DNA of 64,000 nt from JAHEGP01 sp963792875 (lineage in GTDB: Bacteria; Pseudomonadota; Gammaproteobacteria; Pseudomonadales; JAHEGP01), in assembly GCA_963792875.1 (NCBI GenBank), contig CAWBXV010000002.1, positions 1 through 64,000 of the forward strand, read 5' to 3'. Positions 38,869 through 48,683 of this stretch are shown here, piece after piece. The position numbers were made by a program, and so were the translations under genes. Positions within the stretch are counted from its first letter, which is position 1. Every line of letters begins with the position of its first letter. The notes under the pieces were generated by a model. That model saw only the letters and a list, made by a program, of their open reading frames with translations. It had not been told where the DNA came from and searched no databases.

Positions 38869-39942
38869 ATGTTTTGGGCAATCGCGGCGGGCATTATCGC
38901 CGCCCTGGTCGGCATGACGATCTACCTGCTGCGTGGCGAAGACCTGCGCCGCTACGACCTCGCCGTGCCAGAACCACGGACCGGCGCTGCAGCGCCCAGC
39001 GCCGAGCTGGCGGCGGTGATCGCCTCGCTCGGCGAGCTCACCACCGTCCCCGCGGGTACATCGCACCGCCAGCGCCTGGCACTGCAGCGCACGCGGCTGG
39101 ACGCTCTGGGCGATGACGTGCGCTTTGCCGGGACCATCGCGCCCACGCACCCCGACCAGCCGTCAGGCGAGTGGGTGATCGCCCCCCGGGCCGACGCCAG
39201 CCGGCGCCTGCTGTACCTGCACGGCGGCGCCTGGACGATGGGCAGCCCCCGGAGCCACCGCGCCATCACCACGCGCCTGGCCGAGATCATCGGCGGCACC
39301 GTGCTGTCGCTGGACTACCGGCTGATGCCGGAGTACCGGCGCCGCGCCGGCCTCCAGGACTGCTGCCGGGCCTATCGCTGGCTGATCGAACACGGACCCG
39401 AGGGCCCGCACGCGGCCGACCGGCTGTTCGTCGCCGGCGACTCCGCGGGCGGCAATCTGGCGCTGGCGGTGCTGGCGTGGGCACGCGATGAGCGCCTGCG
39501 CCAGCCCGATGCCGCGGTGGCGCTGTCGCCGGTGACCGATTGCAGCTTCAGCAGCCCGAGCCTGGTTGACAATATCGCCACCGACCCCATGCTGGGACCA
39601 CTGTTCGGGCACCTGGCACGCCTGCCGACCTGGCTGAAAGTGTGGATTGCGGCGGCCAGCCATCAAGCGCACCCCCGCGACCCCGCCGTCTCGCCGATCT
39701 ACGGCGATCTCACCGGGCTGCCGCCGCTGCTGATTCAGGCCAGCGAAGCGGAAATGCTGATCGACGACGCCCGCCGCTACGCCAACAAGGCGCTCGCCAG
39801 CGCGTCGCCTGTGGTGCTGCAGACCTGGCCGGACATGGTACACGTCTGGCCGATCTTCGCCGACCGGCTGCCGCAGGGCCGCGAGGCCTTTGCGGCCATC
39901 GCCGACTTCCTGCAGCGCGGCACGGCGCGGCAGCGGCCCTGA
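38869..39942 (+). CDS. Alpha/beta hydrolase (HSL-type esterase)
   Basis: The protein has 357 residues with an N-terminal membrane anchor (FWAIAAGIIAALVGMTIYLL). The hormone-sensitive-lipase family markers are the oxyanion motif YLHGGAWTMGS, the nucleophile GDSAGGNLAL, and probable Asp/His in EAEMLIDDARRY and MVHVWPIF. It likely cleaves short or medium acyl esters. It is convergent with, and directly abuts, the LysR gene. Confidence 0.9.
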   Translation: MFWAIAAGIIAALVGMTIYLLRGEDLRRYDLAVPEPRTGAAAPSAELAAVIASLGELTTVPAGTSHRQRLALQRTRLDALGDDVRFAGTIAPTHPDQPSGEWVIAPRADASRRLLYLHGGAWTMGSPRSHRAITTRLAEIIGGTVLSLDYRLMPEYRRRAGLQDCCRAYRWLIEHGPEGPHAADRLFVAGDSAGGNLALAVLAWARDERLRQPDAAVALSPVTDCSFSSPSLVDNIATDPMLGPLFGHLARLPTWLKVWIAAASHQAHPRDPAVSPIYGDLTGLPPLLIQASEAEMLIDDARRYANKALASASPVVLQTWPDMVHVWPIFADRLPQGREAFAAIADFLQRGTARQRP

Positions 39943-40851
39943 TCAGGGAGGCTCGTCGCACCAGGGCGGCTCCAGCGCCACCTGGCGGCACAGCTCCAGC
40001 CAGTGTTCGATGCCGGCAGTGCGGTACTTGCGGCGATGCAGCACGATGTAAAACTCCCGCTTGAAGTCGCGATGGGGCACGGCCAGCGGCACCAGCCGGC
40101 CGCTGTGAAAAGCGTCCTCCAACGCGATGCGCGACAGACAGGAGATGCCCAGCTGCTTCTCCACTGCGCGCTTGATGGCCTCGGTGTGCTGCAGCTCGAG
40201 CTGCACGGTGAGGTCTGGCAGGATGCCGACCATGGCACGATCGAAGGCCTGGCGGGTACCGGAGCCGCTCTCGCGCAGAATCCACTCCGCCCCGATCAGA
40301 TCGGCGTCGCCGAGCACCCCCTTCTGCGCCAGCGGGTGGCCAGGCGCACAGAAGACCACCAGCTCATCACCCAGCCAATGGGTCACCGACAGCGCCGGGT
40401 TGCGCGGCTCGCCCTCGACCAGGCCGATATCCAGGTCGAAATTGGCCAGCCGCGCGACGATATCGGCGGTGTTGGCCACGTGCAGGCTGACGGTACTGTG
40501 GTGTTTCGCCATGAACCGCGCGATGAGCTCGACTGCCAGATAGTTGCCGATGGTCAGCGTCGCGCCGAGCTTGAGCTGACCGACGTCGGCGTGCCGTGAC
40601 AACGCCAGCTCAAGCTCCCGCGCCTGATCCAGCAACGCCTCCGCCCGCGGGCGCAGCAGGCAGCCCAGTTCGTTGATCTGCAGGCGCTTGCCCAGGCGGT
40701 CGAAGAGCTGAATGTCGAACTGCCGCTCGAGATCGCTCAGAGCCCCGCTTGCCGCCGACTGCGACATGGCGAGCCCCGCCGCGGCGCGGGAGATATTCTC
40801 CGTATGCGCGACGGCCAGAAACACCTCGAGCTGCCTGAGGGTATATTTCAT
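39943..40851 (-). CDS. LysR-type regulator, FinR-like
   Basis: The protein has 302 residues starting MKYTLRQLEVFLAVA; an ATG three codons earlier is possible. The HTH domain (ISRAAAGLAMSQSAASGALSDLE) and an effector domain with LKLGATLTIGNY are standard. It is divergent from the ferredoxin-NADP reductase gene. In Pseudomonas putida the LysR regulator FinR is divergent from and controls fpr, so this is probably its counterpart. The effector is unknown. Confidence 0.85.
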   Translation of the reverse strand: MKYTLRQLEVFLAVAHTENISRAAAGLAMSQSAASGALSDLERQFDIQLFDRLGKRLQINELGCLLRPRAEALLDQARELELALSRHADVGQLKLGATLTIGNYLAVELIARFMAKHHSTVSLHVANTADIVARLANFDLDIGLVEGEPRNPALSVTHWLGDELVVFCAPGHPLAQKGVLGDADLIGAEWILRESGSGTRQAFDRAMVGILPDLTVQLELQHTEAIKRAVEKQLGISCLSRIALEDAFHSGRLVPLAVPHRDFKREFYIVLHRRKYRTAGIEHWLELCRQVALEPPWCDEPP

Positions 40852-40954
40852 ATCCGGCATTTCCGGTTAGACATATCCATTTTACCCGTTTTACCAATAT
40901 GCCATGCTCGCGCTATGTTAGCGCCATAGACCACGAGTAACGAGGACTCAACGC

Positions 40955-41731
40955 ATGGCAAATCTGGCAACGGAGCGGGTATTGAGCGTCCACCACTGGA
41001 CTGACAACCTGTTCAGCTTCACCACCACGCGGGATGCCGCCTTCCGCTTCAAGAACGGCCACTTCACCATGCTGGGACTGGAGCGCGACGATGGCCGGCC
41101 GCTGTTGCGAGCCTACAGCATCGTCAGCGCCAACCACGAGGATCGCCTGGAATTTTTCAGCATCAAGGTGCCGGACGGCCCCCTAACGTCGCAACTGCAG
41201 CACATCAGGGCTGGCGACGCCGTGCTGGTGAGCCGCAAACCCACCGGCACGCTGGTACAGGACCACCTGCTGCCGGGACGTAATCTGTATCTGCTGAGCA
41301 CCGGCACGGGACTGGCCCCCTTTATGAGCATCATCAAGGACCCGGCCATCTATGAACAGTTCGACAAGGTCGTGCTCACCCACGGCTGCCGTCACGTCGC
41401 CGAGCTGGCCTATGCCGATACCATCACCCGCGAACTGCCGGACCACGAGTACCTGGGAGAGCTGGTCCGGGAGAAGCTGATCTACTACCCCACGGTAACC
41501 CGCGAGGCCTTCCGCAACAACGGGCGGCTGACCGATCTGATCGCCAGCGGCCGGTTGTTCCGCGACGTGGGACTGCCCGAACCCAGCCTGAGCGACGACC
41601 GCTTCATGATCTGCGGCAGCCCGGCCATGCTCAAGGACTGTTGCGCGCTGCTCGACGCGCGCGGCTTCCGCGAGACGCGCAACGGCACTATGGGGCACTA
41701 CGTCATCGAGCGCGCTTTTGTGGAGCACTAG
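40955..41731 (+). CDS. fpr: Ferredoxin-NADP+ reductase (Fpr)
   Basis: The protein has 258 residues, a bacterial subclass FNR that moves electrons between NADPH and ferredoxin or flavodoxin. The FAD motif RAYSIVSANHEDRLEFFSIK, the pyrophosphate loop TGTGLAPFMSI, and the C-terminal VIERAFVEH (ending near the flavin) are present. It is divergent from the FinR-like gene, suggesting stress control. Confidence 0.94.
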   Translation: MANLATERVLSVHHWTDNLFSFTTTRDAAFRFKNGHFTMLGLERDDGRPLLRAYSIVSANHEDRLEFFSIKVPDGPLTSQLQHIRAGDAVLVSRKPTGTLVQDHLLPGRNLYLLSTGTGLAPFMSIIKDPAIYEQFDKVVLTHGCRHVAELAYADTITRELPDHEYLGELVREKLIYYPTVTREAFRNNGRLTDLIASGRLFRDVGLPEPSLSDDRFMICGSPAMLKDCCALLDARGFRETRNGTMGHYVIERAFVEH

Positions 41732-41955
41732 AATTCATAGCCGAACAATTCGATATCCCGGTGACAGGCTGCCGCCGCGATCGCCCGCGTCTCGGGGTTG
41801 TAAGCCTTGCGGTAGCTGCTGACGCGATCAGAGCGGTTGATGTGCGGCAACGTCACCGGCGTCTTCAGGGCTGCGGCGACCGTGACAAAGTCCGCAGCCA
41901 GGTTTTCAAAGCGCCCGATGAATTGCAGATCAATGACACCCAAGCTGTGGGTCAT
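41728..41955 (-). pseudogene. C-terminal remnant of a sulfotransferase
   Basis: The 75 codons match only the end of Golgi-type (sulfotransferase 2 family) enzymes: FIGRFENLAADFVTVAAAL, LPHINRSDR, SYRKAY and DIELFGYEF. The PAPS-binding N-terminal two thirds are absent. A start codon with AGGAGCGG ahead gives a translatable stump. It overlaps the last bases of fpr. It is probably a decayed gene. Confidence 0.7.
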
Positions 41956-42126
41956 CAGTTAACGTCCGCTCCTGGCCAAGCTATCAGTTCGCATTAACGT
42001 TGTCCCTTGCACGGTTTTCGCCCTCGCATCATGGACGGCGACGGCAGCCCTTCCTTCGAGCGGGGAACGAAGCCTCCCCGGCCGCCCCATAACCCTGCCG
42101 CAATGTATACCAGAAATCCCTGGCGG

Positions 42127-44109
42127 TCACGCCATAGGATCGGGCGTCGGCACCCGCCGCCCGGCCTTGCGGCCAGCGGTCTTTTTGCGACCGGCGCCGC
42201 GGCCCTTTTTCCCCCCGGTAGCGGCCGGCGCTGGCATCCCGGCCACCTGCAGCGGCGCCCCGGCCCCGCACTGCGCTATCAGCTCGTGCAACTGCGCGAC
42301 CAGCGGCGCCATGAGATGGTCATAACTCGCCTGGCGCTGGCTGATCGAGCTCAGGGTCGACTCCCAGCGCGCCGTCATATCGGGCAGCGTGGCGGCCGGT
42401 GGCAGCGCCTCTATGAGCGCCCGCCCCAGTTCGGTGGCGCGGACGGTTTTTCCCTGGCGCACCAGGAAACCGCGCCGGAACAGCAGCTCGATGATGCCGG
42501 CCCGCGTGGCCTCCGTGCCCAGGCCGTCGGTCTGGCGCAGGATTTTCTTCAGTTCGGCATCGCGGACGAAAGCGGCGATGCCCGTCATGGCTGCCAGCAG
42601 GGTGGCCTCGGTGAAGTGTTTGGGCGGCGCCGTGTGCTTCTCGACCACATCCGCCTGCAGCGATCGCAGCGGCTGGCCCGCCTGCAGCGCCGGGAGCCCC
42701 GCGCCGTCGCCAGCCGCTTCCCGCTCGCCGCCCTCGGGCGCGCCGAACAGGATTTTCCAGCCCGGCCGGGTCACCTGCTTCGCGGTGGCGACGAAGTGCC
42801 CGGACTGAATGGCGATGTCGGCGCGAATATCCCGATACTGGTGATCGGGCAGGAACTGCGCCAGATAGTTGCGGCACACCAGGCCATAGACCTGCGACTC
42901 GCGCTCGCTCAGCTGGCGCAGCGGCTTGCTGGTGGGGATGATGGCGTGGTGCGCTTCCACCCTGGCATCATTCCAGGCCTTGGTCCTGTTGCGAAGGTCC
43001 AGCTGCGGATAGGCGGCATCGCAGTCGCCGCAACCGAGGCGCTGCAGGTTGCCCTTGATGGTGGCGACCAGTTCCCCGGCCTGATGGAAGTGCTCACTGG
43101 GCAGATAGCGGCAGTCCGAGCGTGGATAGGTGATCGCCTTGTGCTTCTCATACAGGGCCTGGCAGGCGTCCAGTACCTGCTGCGCGCTCAGCCCGCAGCG
43201 GCGGTTGGCATCGATCTGCAGCGCCGACAGATTGTGCGGCAGCGGCGGCGCCAGCGTCTTCAGCTTGCGCTCGACCGCCGTCACCTGGGCCGGCTGCATG
43301 CTGACGCGCGCCGCGACGTTGTCCGCCAGCGCCCTGGAGAGGTTGCGGCCCTCCTCGTCGAGGAAGCGGGCACAATGCTCGCTCGGGACCCACCTGGCGC
43401 GGAAGGCCTCGTCCCGTTCGGTGACCAGATTGGCCCACACCTCGTAAAACGGCTTGCTGATGAACTGAGCGATGTCTGCGTCCCGGCGCACCACCAGCCC
43501 CAGCAGCGGCGTCTGCACCCGCCCCACCGACAGCACCCCGCGATAGCCGGCCCTGCGCCCCTGCAGGGTATAGGCCCGGGTCATATTGATGCCGTACAAC
43601 CAGTCCGCCCGCGACCGCGCCAGCGCCGAGGTCGACAGCGGGGCAAAATCCCGGTTGTCGCGCAGGCTGGCGAGGGCCTTTTTCACTGCCGGCGGGTTGA
43701 GATCGCTGATCAGGCAGCGCTTGACCGCCGCCCGCCGTGACGGCGTCACGCCCAGATAGGCGATGACCTCATCGACCAGCAACTGCCCCTCGCGATCCGG
43801 GTCACCGGCATGGACCAGCACGTCCGCCTGCCCCACCAGCCGCCGCAGCACGCCGAGCTGCCTGGCGGTCTGGGGCTTCTCGCGCAGCTGCCAGCGCTCC
43901 GGCACGATCGGCAGGTGCTGCTGCGCCCACTGTTTGAAGGCCGGATCGTAGGCCTCGGGTTCAGCCAGCTCCAGCAGATGCCCGATGCACCAGCTCACGA
44001 CATCGCCGCCGCCCACCCGGATAAAACCGTCGCCGCGGCTGTGTGGCGCCGGCAACGCCTCAGCGATGGCCCGCCCCAGACTGGGTTTTTCTGCAATGTA
44101 CAGGATCAT
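42127..44109 (-). CDS. topB: DNA topoisomerase III
   Basis: The protein has 660 residues starting MILYIAEKPSLGRAI. This type IA enzyme relaxes and decatenates DNA. TOPRIM acidic residues are in HAGDPDREGQLLVDE. INMTRAYTLQGR, SVGRVQTPLLGLV and the active-site tyrosine region YPRSDCRYLP follow. The Lys/Arg/Gly-rich tail (about 630-660) replaces zinc fingers. There is no chromosomal-integration context nearby (no relaxase or integrase), so it looks like the host gene. Confidence 0.94.
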   Translation of the reverse strand: MILYIAEKPSLGRAIAEALPAPHSRGDGFIRVGGGDVVSWCIGHLLELAEPEAYDPAFKQWAQQHLPIVPERWQLREKPQTARQLGVLRRLVGQADVLVHAGDPDREGQLLVDEVIAYLGVTPSRRAAVKRCLISDLNPPAVKKALASLRDNRDFAPLSTSALARSRADWLYGINMTRAYTLQGRRAGYRGVLSVGRVQTPLLGLVVRRDADIAQFISKPFYEVWANLVTERDEAFRARWVPSEHCARFLDEEGRNLSRALADNVAARVSMQPAQVTAVERKLKTLAPPLPHNLSALQIDANRRCGLSAQQVLDACQALYEKHKAITYPRSDCRYLPSEHFHQAGELVATIKGNLQRLGCGDCDAAYPQLDLRNRTKAWNDARVEAHHAIIPTSKPLRQLSERESQVYGLVCRNYLAQFLPDHQYRDIRADIAIQSGHFVATAKQVTRPGWKILFGAPEGGEREAAGDGAGLPALQAGQPLRSLQADVVEKHTAPPKHFTEATLLAAMTGIAAFVRDAELKKILRQTDGLGTEATRAGIIELLFRRGFLVRQGKTVRATELGRALIEALPPAATLPDMTARWESTLSSISQRQASYDHLMAPLVAQLHELIAQCGAGAPLQVAGMPAPAATGGKKGRGAGRKKTAGRKAGRRVPTPDPMA

Positions 44110-44216
44110 GCACGCCGAGGCTGAGCCACCCCCAAACATGGATATTTGTACAGCATATCAACGCGGGGCCGAAGAGGCAAAGCCCGCGCCGCATTTTGCG
44201 GGGCGCAGCACCGCCG

Positions 44217-46198
44217 TCACTCCGCCGGCGGCGAGTACCAGATGGGCGAGGTCCAGGCGCGCTCCTGCACGAGGTTGCTGATCGCGCCATCGCAACAGGG
44301 ACGCTGCGCCGCAGTCAGCGTGCCGGCCGCCGCACAGTCGACACCCTGGCTCTGACAGACCCGCGCCGTCCAGCGGCAGCTGGGCACTTCCAGCACCCGC
44401 GCATAGTAGAAGGCCGGCTGTGCGGGCTGAAAGTCCGGGTCCTCCCAGACCGCGCACAGCTGGCGGGCCCCGCCGCCGCTGGCTGCGCAATCACCAGGGT
44501 CCGCCCTATCTGCACCCGCTTCAGCGGCATCTTCACCTGCTTCAGCGGCATCTTCACCGCTTCAGCGGCATCTTCACCCGCTTCAGCGGCATCTTCACCC
44601 GCTTCAGCGGCATCCTCACCCGCCACCTCGTAGACGCGCTGCTGCGACCGGCCATCGGCATCGATCCAGCCCTTGACGATCTGCACGCGCTGCAGATCGT
44701 TGCCCGGCGCGCGGGCGCTGCCGGGGTCCTTGCGCGCCATCACGGCAAAGCGCAGGGACGCCGCTGCCTGGCTCAACTCACCGCCCATCGGCACACCGAG
44801 CCGATAGCCCCGCTCCACCAGATCAGCCTGCCCGCACAGGTCCGGCGGCAGCGCGCTGCCGCCGAAGAAGCGCACCTCGATGCGCGTTCCGCTGGTCGCA
44901 TAGGCCTCGCGCCGCTTGATGGCGGCAAACAGCGATGCCCGGGTATTCTGCTCCGCGTAAAGTACCGCCAGGCCCCCGGGATTGAACTCCCACTGATCGG
45001 GCAGCCCGGCCGCGCCGGACTTGACCGCTCTGTTGCCCGCGCCCCCGTGGCCGGGGAAGCCGGCCTCTTCGGTGCCGCCAGCCAGGCCGCGGTGGCTGTC
45101 CGTGCTGCCGATAAAGCCGAACTGATAGGGGTTTACCTTCCCTGCGGCCCGCGCCTCGAGACCTCTACCCAGCACTTCGCGGGCGTAGCCTGCCGTCTCC
45201 TGCGGGGGGCTGGCAAAGAGACCGATCCGATTGCCCGATAGACTGTCCCAGGGCAGCATCTCGAACTGGCACAGCTCGTCGCGGCCCGGCGCACCGGGGG
45301 GGCCTGCGGCACACTCCGAAGCGCCCTTGTGCTGCATGATCTCCACCAGCGTCTCGAAGCGGGCGCGCTGGGCCGGGTCGACCTCGTCATCCTGCGGGAA
45401 CATCAGCCCGAGACTGAGATTGGCGTTGTGGGGAATGGCGACGACGGCACAGCCGGTGCCGGCATTGACGCATTGCTGGTCGAGCCGGCTGTAGAGCTCG
45501 GCAGGTGTCGGCGCGTCGAGAAAGGAAACGGGCAGCGCCGGGACGGCACCATTGGCGAAGATGATGTTGCGATGCAGATTGGCTACGCGGCCAAGCCCGG
45601 CAAACGCCGCGCCGGTCCACTCGTAGCCGACAAAGCTGGTGAATCGACATTGAGGGCTGCGGTCATAGGCCAGCTCCGCCGCCGCACGAATCTCATCCCA
45701 TGGTGTCCGGCCCGCGTCTACGCAACGCTGGCCAGCCTCGCCGCAGTAGCCGGGCCAGCGCCCCCGCGCGACCTGGTAGTTGATCAGCAGGCCGAACAGG
45801 TGCGGAAAGCGGCGCAGCCCCAGGCAATACCACGAATCGTATCCCGGCGCCTGCGGATTGCTGCAGATGTAGCCGCTGCCCAGGGTCTCCGCGTGATCAG
45901 TGACGGCGGCAAAGTCAATCGGACGATCGAGCGCCAGCTTGTGCAGAACCAGTCCGTGCGGACCATAGGGAGGGACGGCGATGGGCTCGCCCCGGGCATA
46001 GCGGTAGGCGTCCTGCGGAGTGGCCCGGGTACCCTGCACCGCGGCATCCAGCGAGAGCGCGGTGTGAACGTGCAGATCACCAAACCAGCCCTTCCGCAGC
46101 GGATAATAATCTTCGCACCGCCGGTCCTGCGCGCGGCTGCCCAGCGCCCCGCAACCCAGCACACCGATGACGAGCCAGGCAATGTACTTGTGCGACAA
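44217..46198 (-). pseudogene. DUF3604 protein, frameshifted in tandem repeats
   Basis: A signal or lipoprotein-like N-terminus (VIGVLGCGALGSRAQ) precedes a PHP-like metal domain (FGDLHVHTALSLDA, FAAVTDHAETLGSG, IGSTDSHRGLAGGTEE). Near residue 540 there are five GEDAAEA-type repeats encoded by 21-bp units. One unit has 20 bp (a C is missing near 44558), and from there the annotated frame is nonsense. The true C-terminus, in the other frame, reads CAVWEDPDFQPAQPAFYYAR...QERAWTSPIWYSPPAE and stops at 44217. With one C restored the protein is about 660 residues. It may be a homopolymer error or a phase-variable tract. Confidence 0.88.
44519..44622. repeat. Five tandem 21-bp repeats in DUF3604 gene
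   Basis: The units are CTTCAGCGGCATCTTCACC plus two more bases. They lie at 44519-44539, 44540-44559 (20 bp), 44560-44580, 44581-44601 and 44602-44622. They encode an acidic heptad, GEDAAEA, in the gene's frame. Confidence 0.92.
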
Positions 46199-46442
46199 GA
46201 GTTGCCTCCCTGACAGCCGCTATGCAGCGCCGGTACGACCGCAACACCACCGCGAACCGGCCCACCGCGCCAGCCACACCTGCCGCGGGTTGCCCGTCAG
46301 ACCAACAAGGCCGGGGACCAGGGGTTGGCGCGTGAAGAACGCCGCAACAGGCTCAGGGCCACGGGGCCGCGTCAACGCCACAGCCCGCCATGCCCCGCTT
46401 ACCTGTCATCGCGACCCCTGCCTGCAGTTCGGCAGGGCGCTT

Positions 46443-46916
46443 TCAGCCCAGCTCTTTGGCCAGGTAATCCAGCTCTTTGATACAGCCAATGCGGGTCTGC
46501 TCGACCAGATACTTCTCGAGCACCTTGCCGACCAGCGGCACCTTGGCCTTCGGCATATGAGTGATGGTATAGATACAACCGCCATCCGCGGGCAGCAGAT
46601 CGAAAGTCGCATCGATCACCACGGGCGCGCCGATGATGTTGATGTGATACTCACCGCGCCAGCCGGTGCCCTCGGGAAACCACTTTTCGGTCTGCTCGAA
46701 GCGCTGCACCTCACCGATAATCTTGGCAGCGACCTTGGGCAGTTCGCGCCGCTGCTCGCGCTTCAGCGTGATCACGGGAAGACCGTTGACTTCCTCCACG
46801 CTGACCTCCGGGCGCTCCTCCCCCACCGCCACCAGGCGGTCGGCAAGAAACTGCGGATCGGAGAGTTTCTTTCTGACCGTGTCGACATCGTGGTTCAATT
46901 CGTAACGCAGACCCAT
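46443..46916 (-). CDS. DUF2505 (SRPBCC-fold) protein
   Basis: The protein has 157 residues, with no signal peptide. The sequence (MGLRYELNHDVDTVRKKLSDPQFLADR at the start, TITHMPKAKVPLVGKVLEKY near the end) matches the DUF2505 layout, a START-like cavity fold. The function of the family is unknown; lipid or other hydrophobic ligand binding is a guess. Confidence 0.8.
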   Translation of the reverse strand: MGLRYELNHDVDTVRKKLSDPQFLADRLVAVGEERPEVSVEEVNGLPVITLKREQRRELPKVAAKIIGEVQRFEQTEKWFPEGTGWRGEYHINIIGAPVVIDATFDLLPADGGCIYTITHMPKAKVPLVGKVLEKYLVEQTRIGCIKELDYLAKELG

Positions 46917-47140
46917 AGCGTATTCTCCTTGTTATTGGCACTCAGTAAAATTGTCTTATTCGTCAAAGTAAACTACCAGCAGCCGCGATACCCCCACCAG
47001 AGTACTCGCCGTTTGGCGTGCGCGCTGATCAGACCGGGACCACCCCGTACCGCGACCCACCCGCAATGAATGGATGACGCTGCACTCACCGGACTTGCCT
47101 GTACGAACCCAAGCCCAGACGTTACCACGGCGGCCTGCGT

Positions 47141-47156
47141 AAATAAATCGTCCCCG
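47141..47156. repeat. Degenerate GGGGACAGATTTATTT element
   Basis: AAATAAATCGTCCCCG, just downstream of the beta-lactamase-family gene, differs from the elements at 5569-5653 by one missing base. A single half-site is seen here. Confidence 0.45.
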
Positions 47157-47161
47157 CCAAT

Positions 47162-48478
47162 TTATCCGGCAGCGGGAGCGCCCACCTTCGCCGCCGCGCC
47201 CCGCACCGCCCGCACGCGCGGCGGCAGCGCGCGCTGACTGCGCCAATCGGGCCGGCGCCGGGCGACGCTGGCGAGCGCGGCACCGCTGATTCTCGCCGTG
47301 CGCAGATCGCCAAAGGGCGTGCCAATGCCGCTATTGACAATCAGGGCCACCGCCAGCTTGCGCTCCGGATCCGCCCACGCGCCGGAGCCGCCGAAACCAA
47401 AGTGACCGAATGCGCTCCTGGGCACTCCCCGCGTGGTAATGACCGAATGGTATCCAAGGCGCCAGCGCATATCGAAGGGGATGACGGCGTGGCGGCCGGT
47501 CGGAGGCTCCAGATGCGAGGCGCGCCGCACAGTGAGGGGGGACATCAGCCGCACGCCGTCGAGTTCGCCCCCGTTGGCGAGCGCTGCATACATGCGCGCC
47601 AGCGAGCGCGCCGTAAAGAGGCCATTGCCCGCCGGAATCGCCGCCCTGAGCGTCTCCGGCGAACCAAAATCGAAACTGCTGATACCTCTGGGTGCCAGCG
47701 CATCGAAGATACTGGCAAGATCGGCGTCGATGCCCAGGCGCTGCAGCATGGCGCTGCCCCGCTGGAAAGCCGGCCGCGCCATGCGCACCAGGGGCAGCCG
47801 CCGCACCCACTGCATGGCCGGTGGAAACAACAGCTCAGCCGCCCTGTTCAGCACCGCCTCGGGCGCACCGATGTACAAGCCGTCGAGCCCCAGGGGCCGG
47901 GCGATCTCCTTCTGCACGAGATCGGCAAAGCGCTCGCCGGTGACGCGCTGAATGATCTCCCCCACCAGATACCCGTAGGTCAAGCCGTGATAGCCGGTGC
48001 GCTCGCCCGGAGGGTGCGCGGGCCTGGCATACTCGATCGCCCCGACCATGTGATCCCAGTCGAGCATGCGCTCCGCCCGGTCGATCATCTGCCGGATGTG
48101 GTAGAGCCCCGACTGGTGGCACAGCACCTGGCGAATGGTGATCGCTTCCTTGCCCTCCCGACCGAACTCGGGCCAGTACTTGACCACCCGCTCGTCATAA
48201 TCGACCAGCCCGCGGTCGGCCATGATATGCAGCAGCGTCGAGGCGACGCCCTTGGTGGTGGAGAAGCTGGGCGCCATGGTGTCGGCATGCCACAGTTCGC
48301 CGGCGCTGTTGCGCACCCCGCCCCACAAGTCGACGACACACTCGTTGCGGTGGTAGACGCACACGGCGGCGCCACCGGGGAAAGACGCCAGCTGCGCCCG
48401 CAGCGCATCTTCCACTGCGTGAAAATCGGGGTGAATACGTCCGTCGAGTTGAACAGCACTGTCGGCTAACCGGCTCAT
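47162..48478 (-). CDS. EstB-type serine hydrolase, beta-lactamase family
   Basis: The protein has 438 residues with no signal peptide, so it is cytoplasmic and not a periplasmic antibiotic-resistance enzyme. The nucleophile motif is S-T-T-K at residues 73-76 (PSFSTTKGVAS). YHGLTYGYLVGEII takes the place of YxN, and FGFGGSGAW takes the place of the KTG triad element. This pattern is typical of class C-like esterases (EstB/LACTB family). The substrate is unknown. Confidence 0.9.
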   Translation of the reverse strand: MSRLADSAVQLDGRIHPDFHAVEDALRAQLASFPGGAAVCVYHRNECVVDLWGGVRNSAGELWHADTMAPSFSTTKGVASTLLHIMADRGLVDYDERVVKYWPEFGREGKEAITIRQVLCHQSGLYHIRQMIDRAERMLDWDHMVGAIEYARPAHPPGERTGYHGLTYGYLVGEIIQRVTGERFADLVQKEIARPLGLDGLYIGAPEAVLNRAAELLFPPAMQWVRRLPLVRMARPAFQRGSAMLQRLGIDADLASIFDALAPRGISSFDFGSPETLRAAIPAGNGLFTARSLARMYAALANGGELDGVRLMSPLTVRRASHLEPPTGRHAVIPFDMRWRLGYHSVITTRGVPRSAFGHFGFGGSGAWADPERKLAVALIVNSGIGTPFGDLRTARISGAALASVARRRPDWRSQRALPPRVRAVRGAAAKVGAPAAG

Positions 48479-48683
48479 GGCGCGTCTCCCGGGCTTCGAA
48501 CCGAAGCCCTGCTACCCGTTGAGGATGGGCAACCGCTCACCCTTCATACCGATAGTATCGCGCCCATCCCGCTTGTCCAGCGCCATTTTGGGGCAGCACA
48601 CCAGGGAGACGACAAAAGCCGAAGCACCAATTTGGGGCAAACAAAGCTCCCGGCTAGCCGCCGGGCGGCCTTGCGCCACCTAG

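Noticed and set aside
42127..44109. Topoisomerase III as a marker of an integrative element
   Set aside because: No integrase, relaxase, attachment-site repeat or other conjugation gene lies nearby.
44519..44622. CRISPR array
   Set aside because: The 21-bp units are adjacent with no spacers and lie in a coding frame.
47162..48478. Antibiotic-resistance beta-lactamase
   Set aside because: There is no signal peptide, and the YxN and KTG elements are altered in the EstB manner. An esterase role is more likely.
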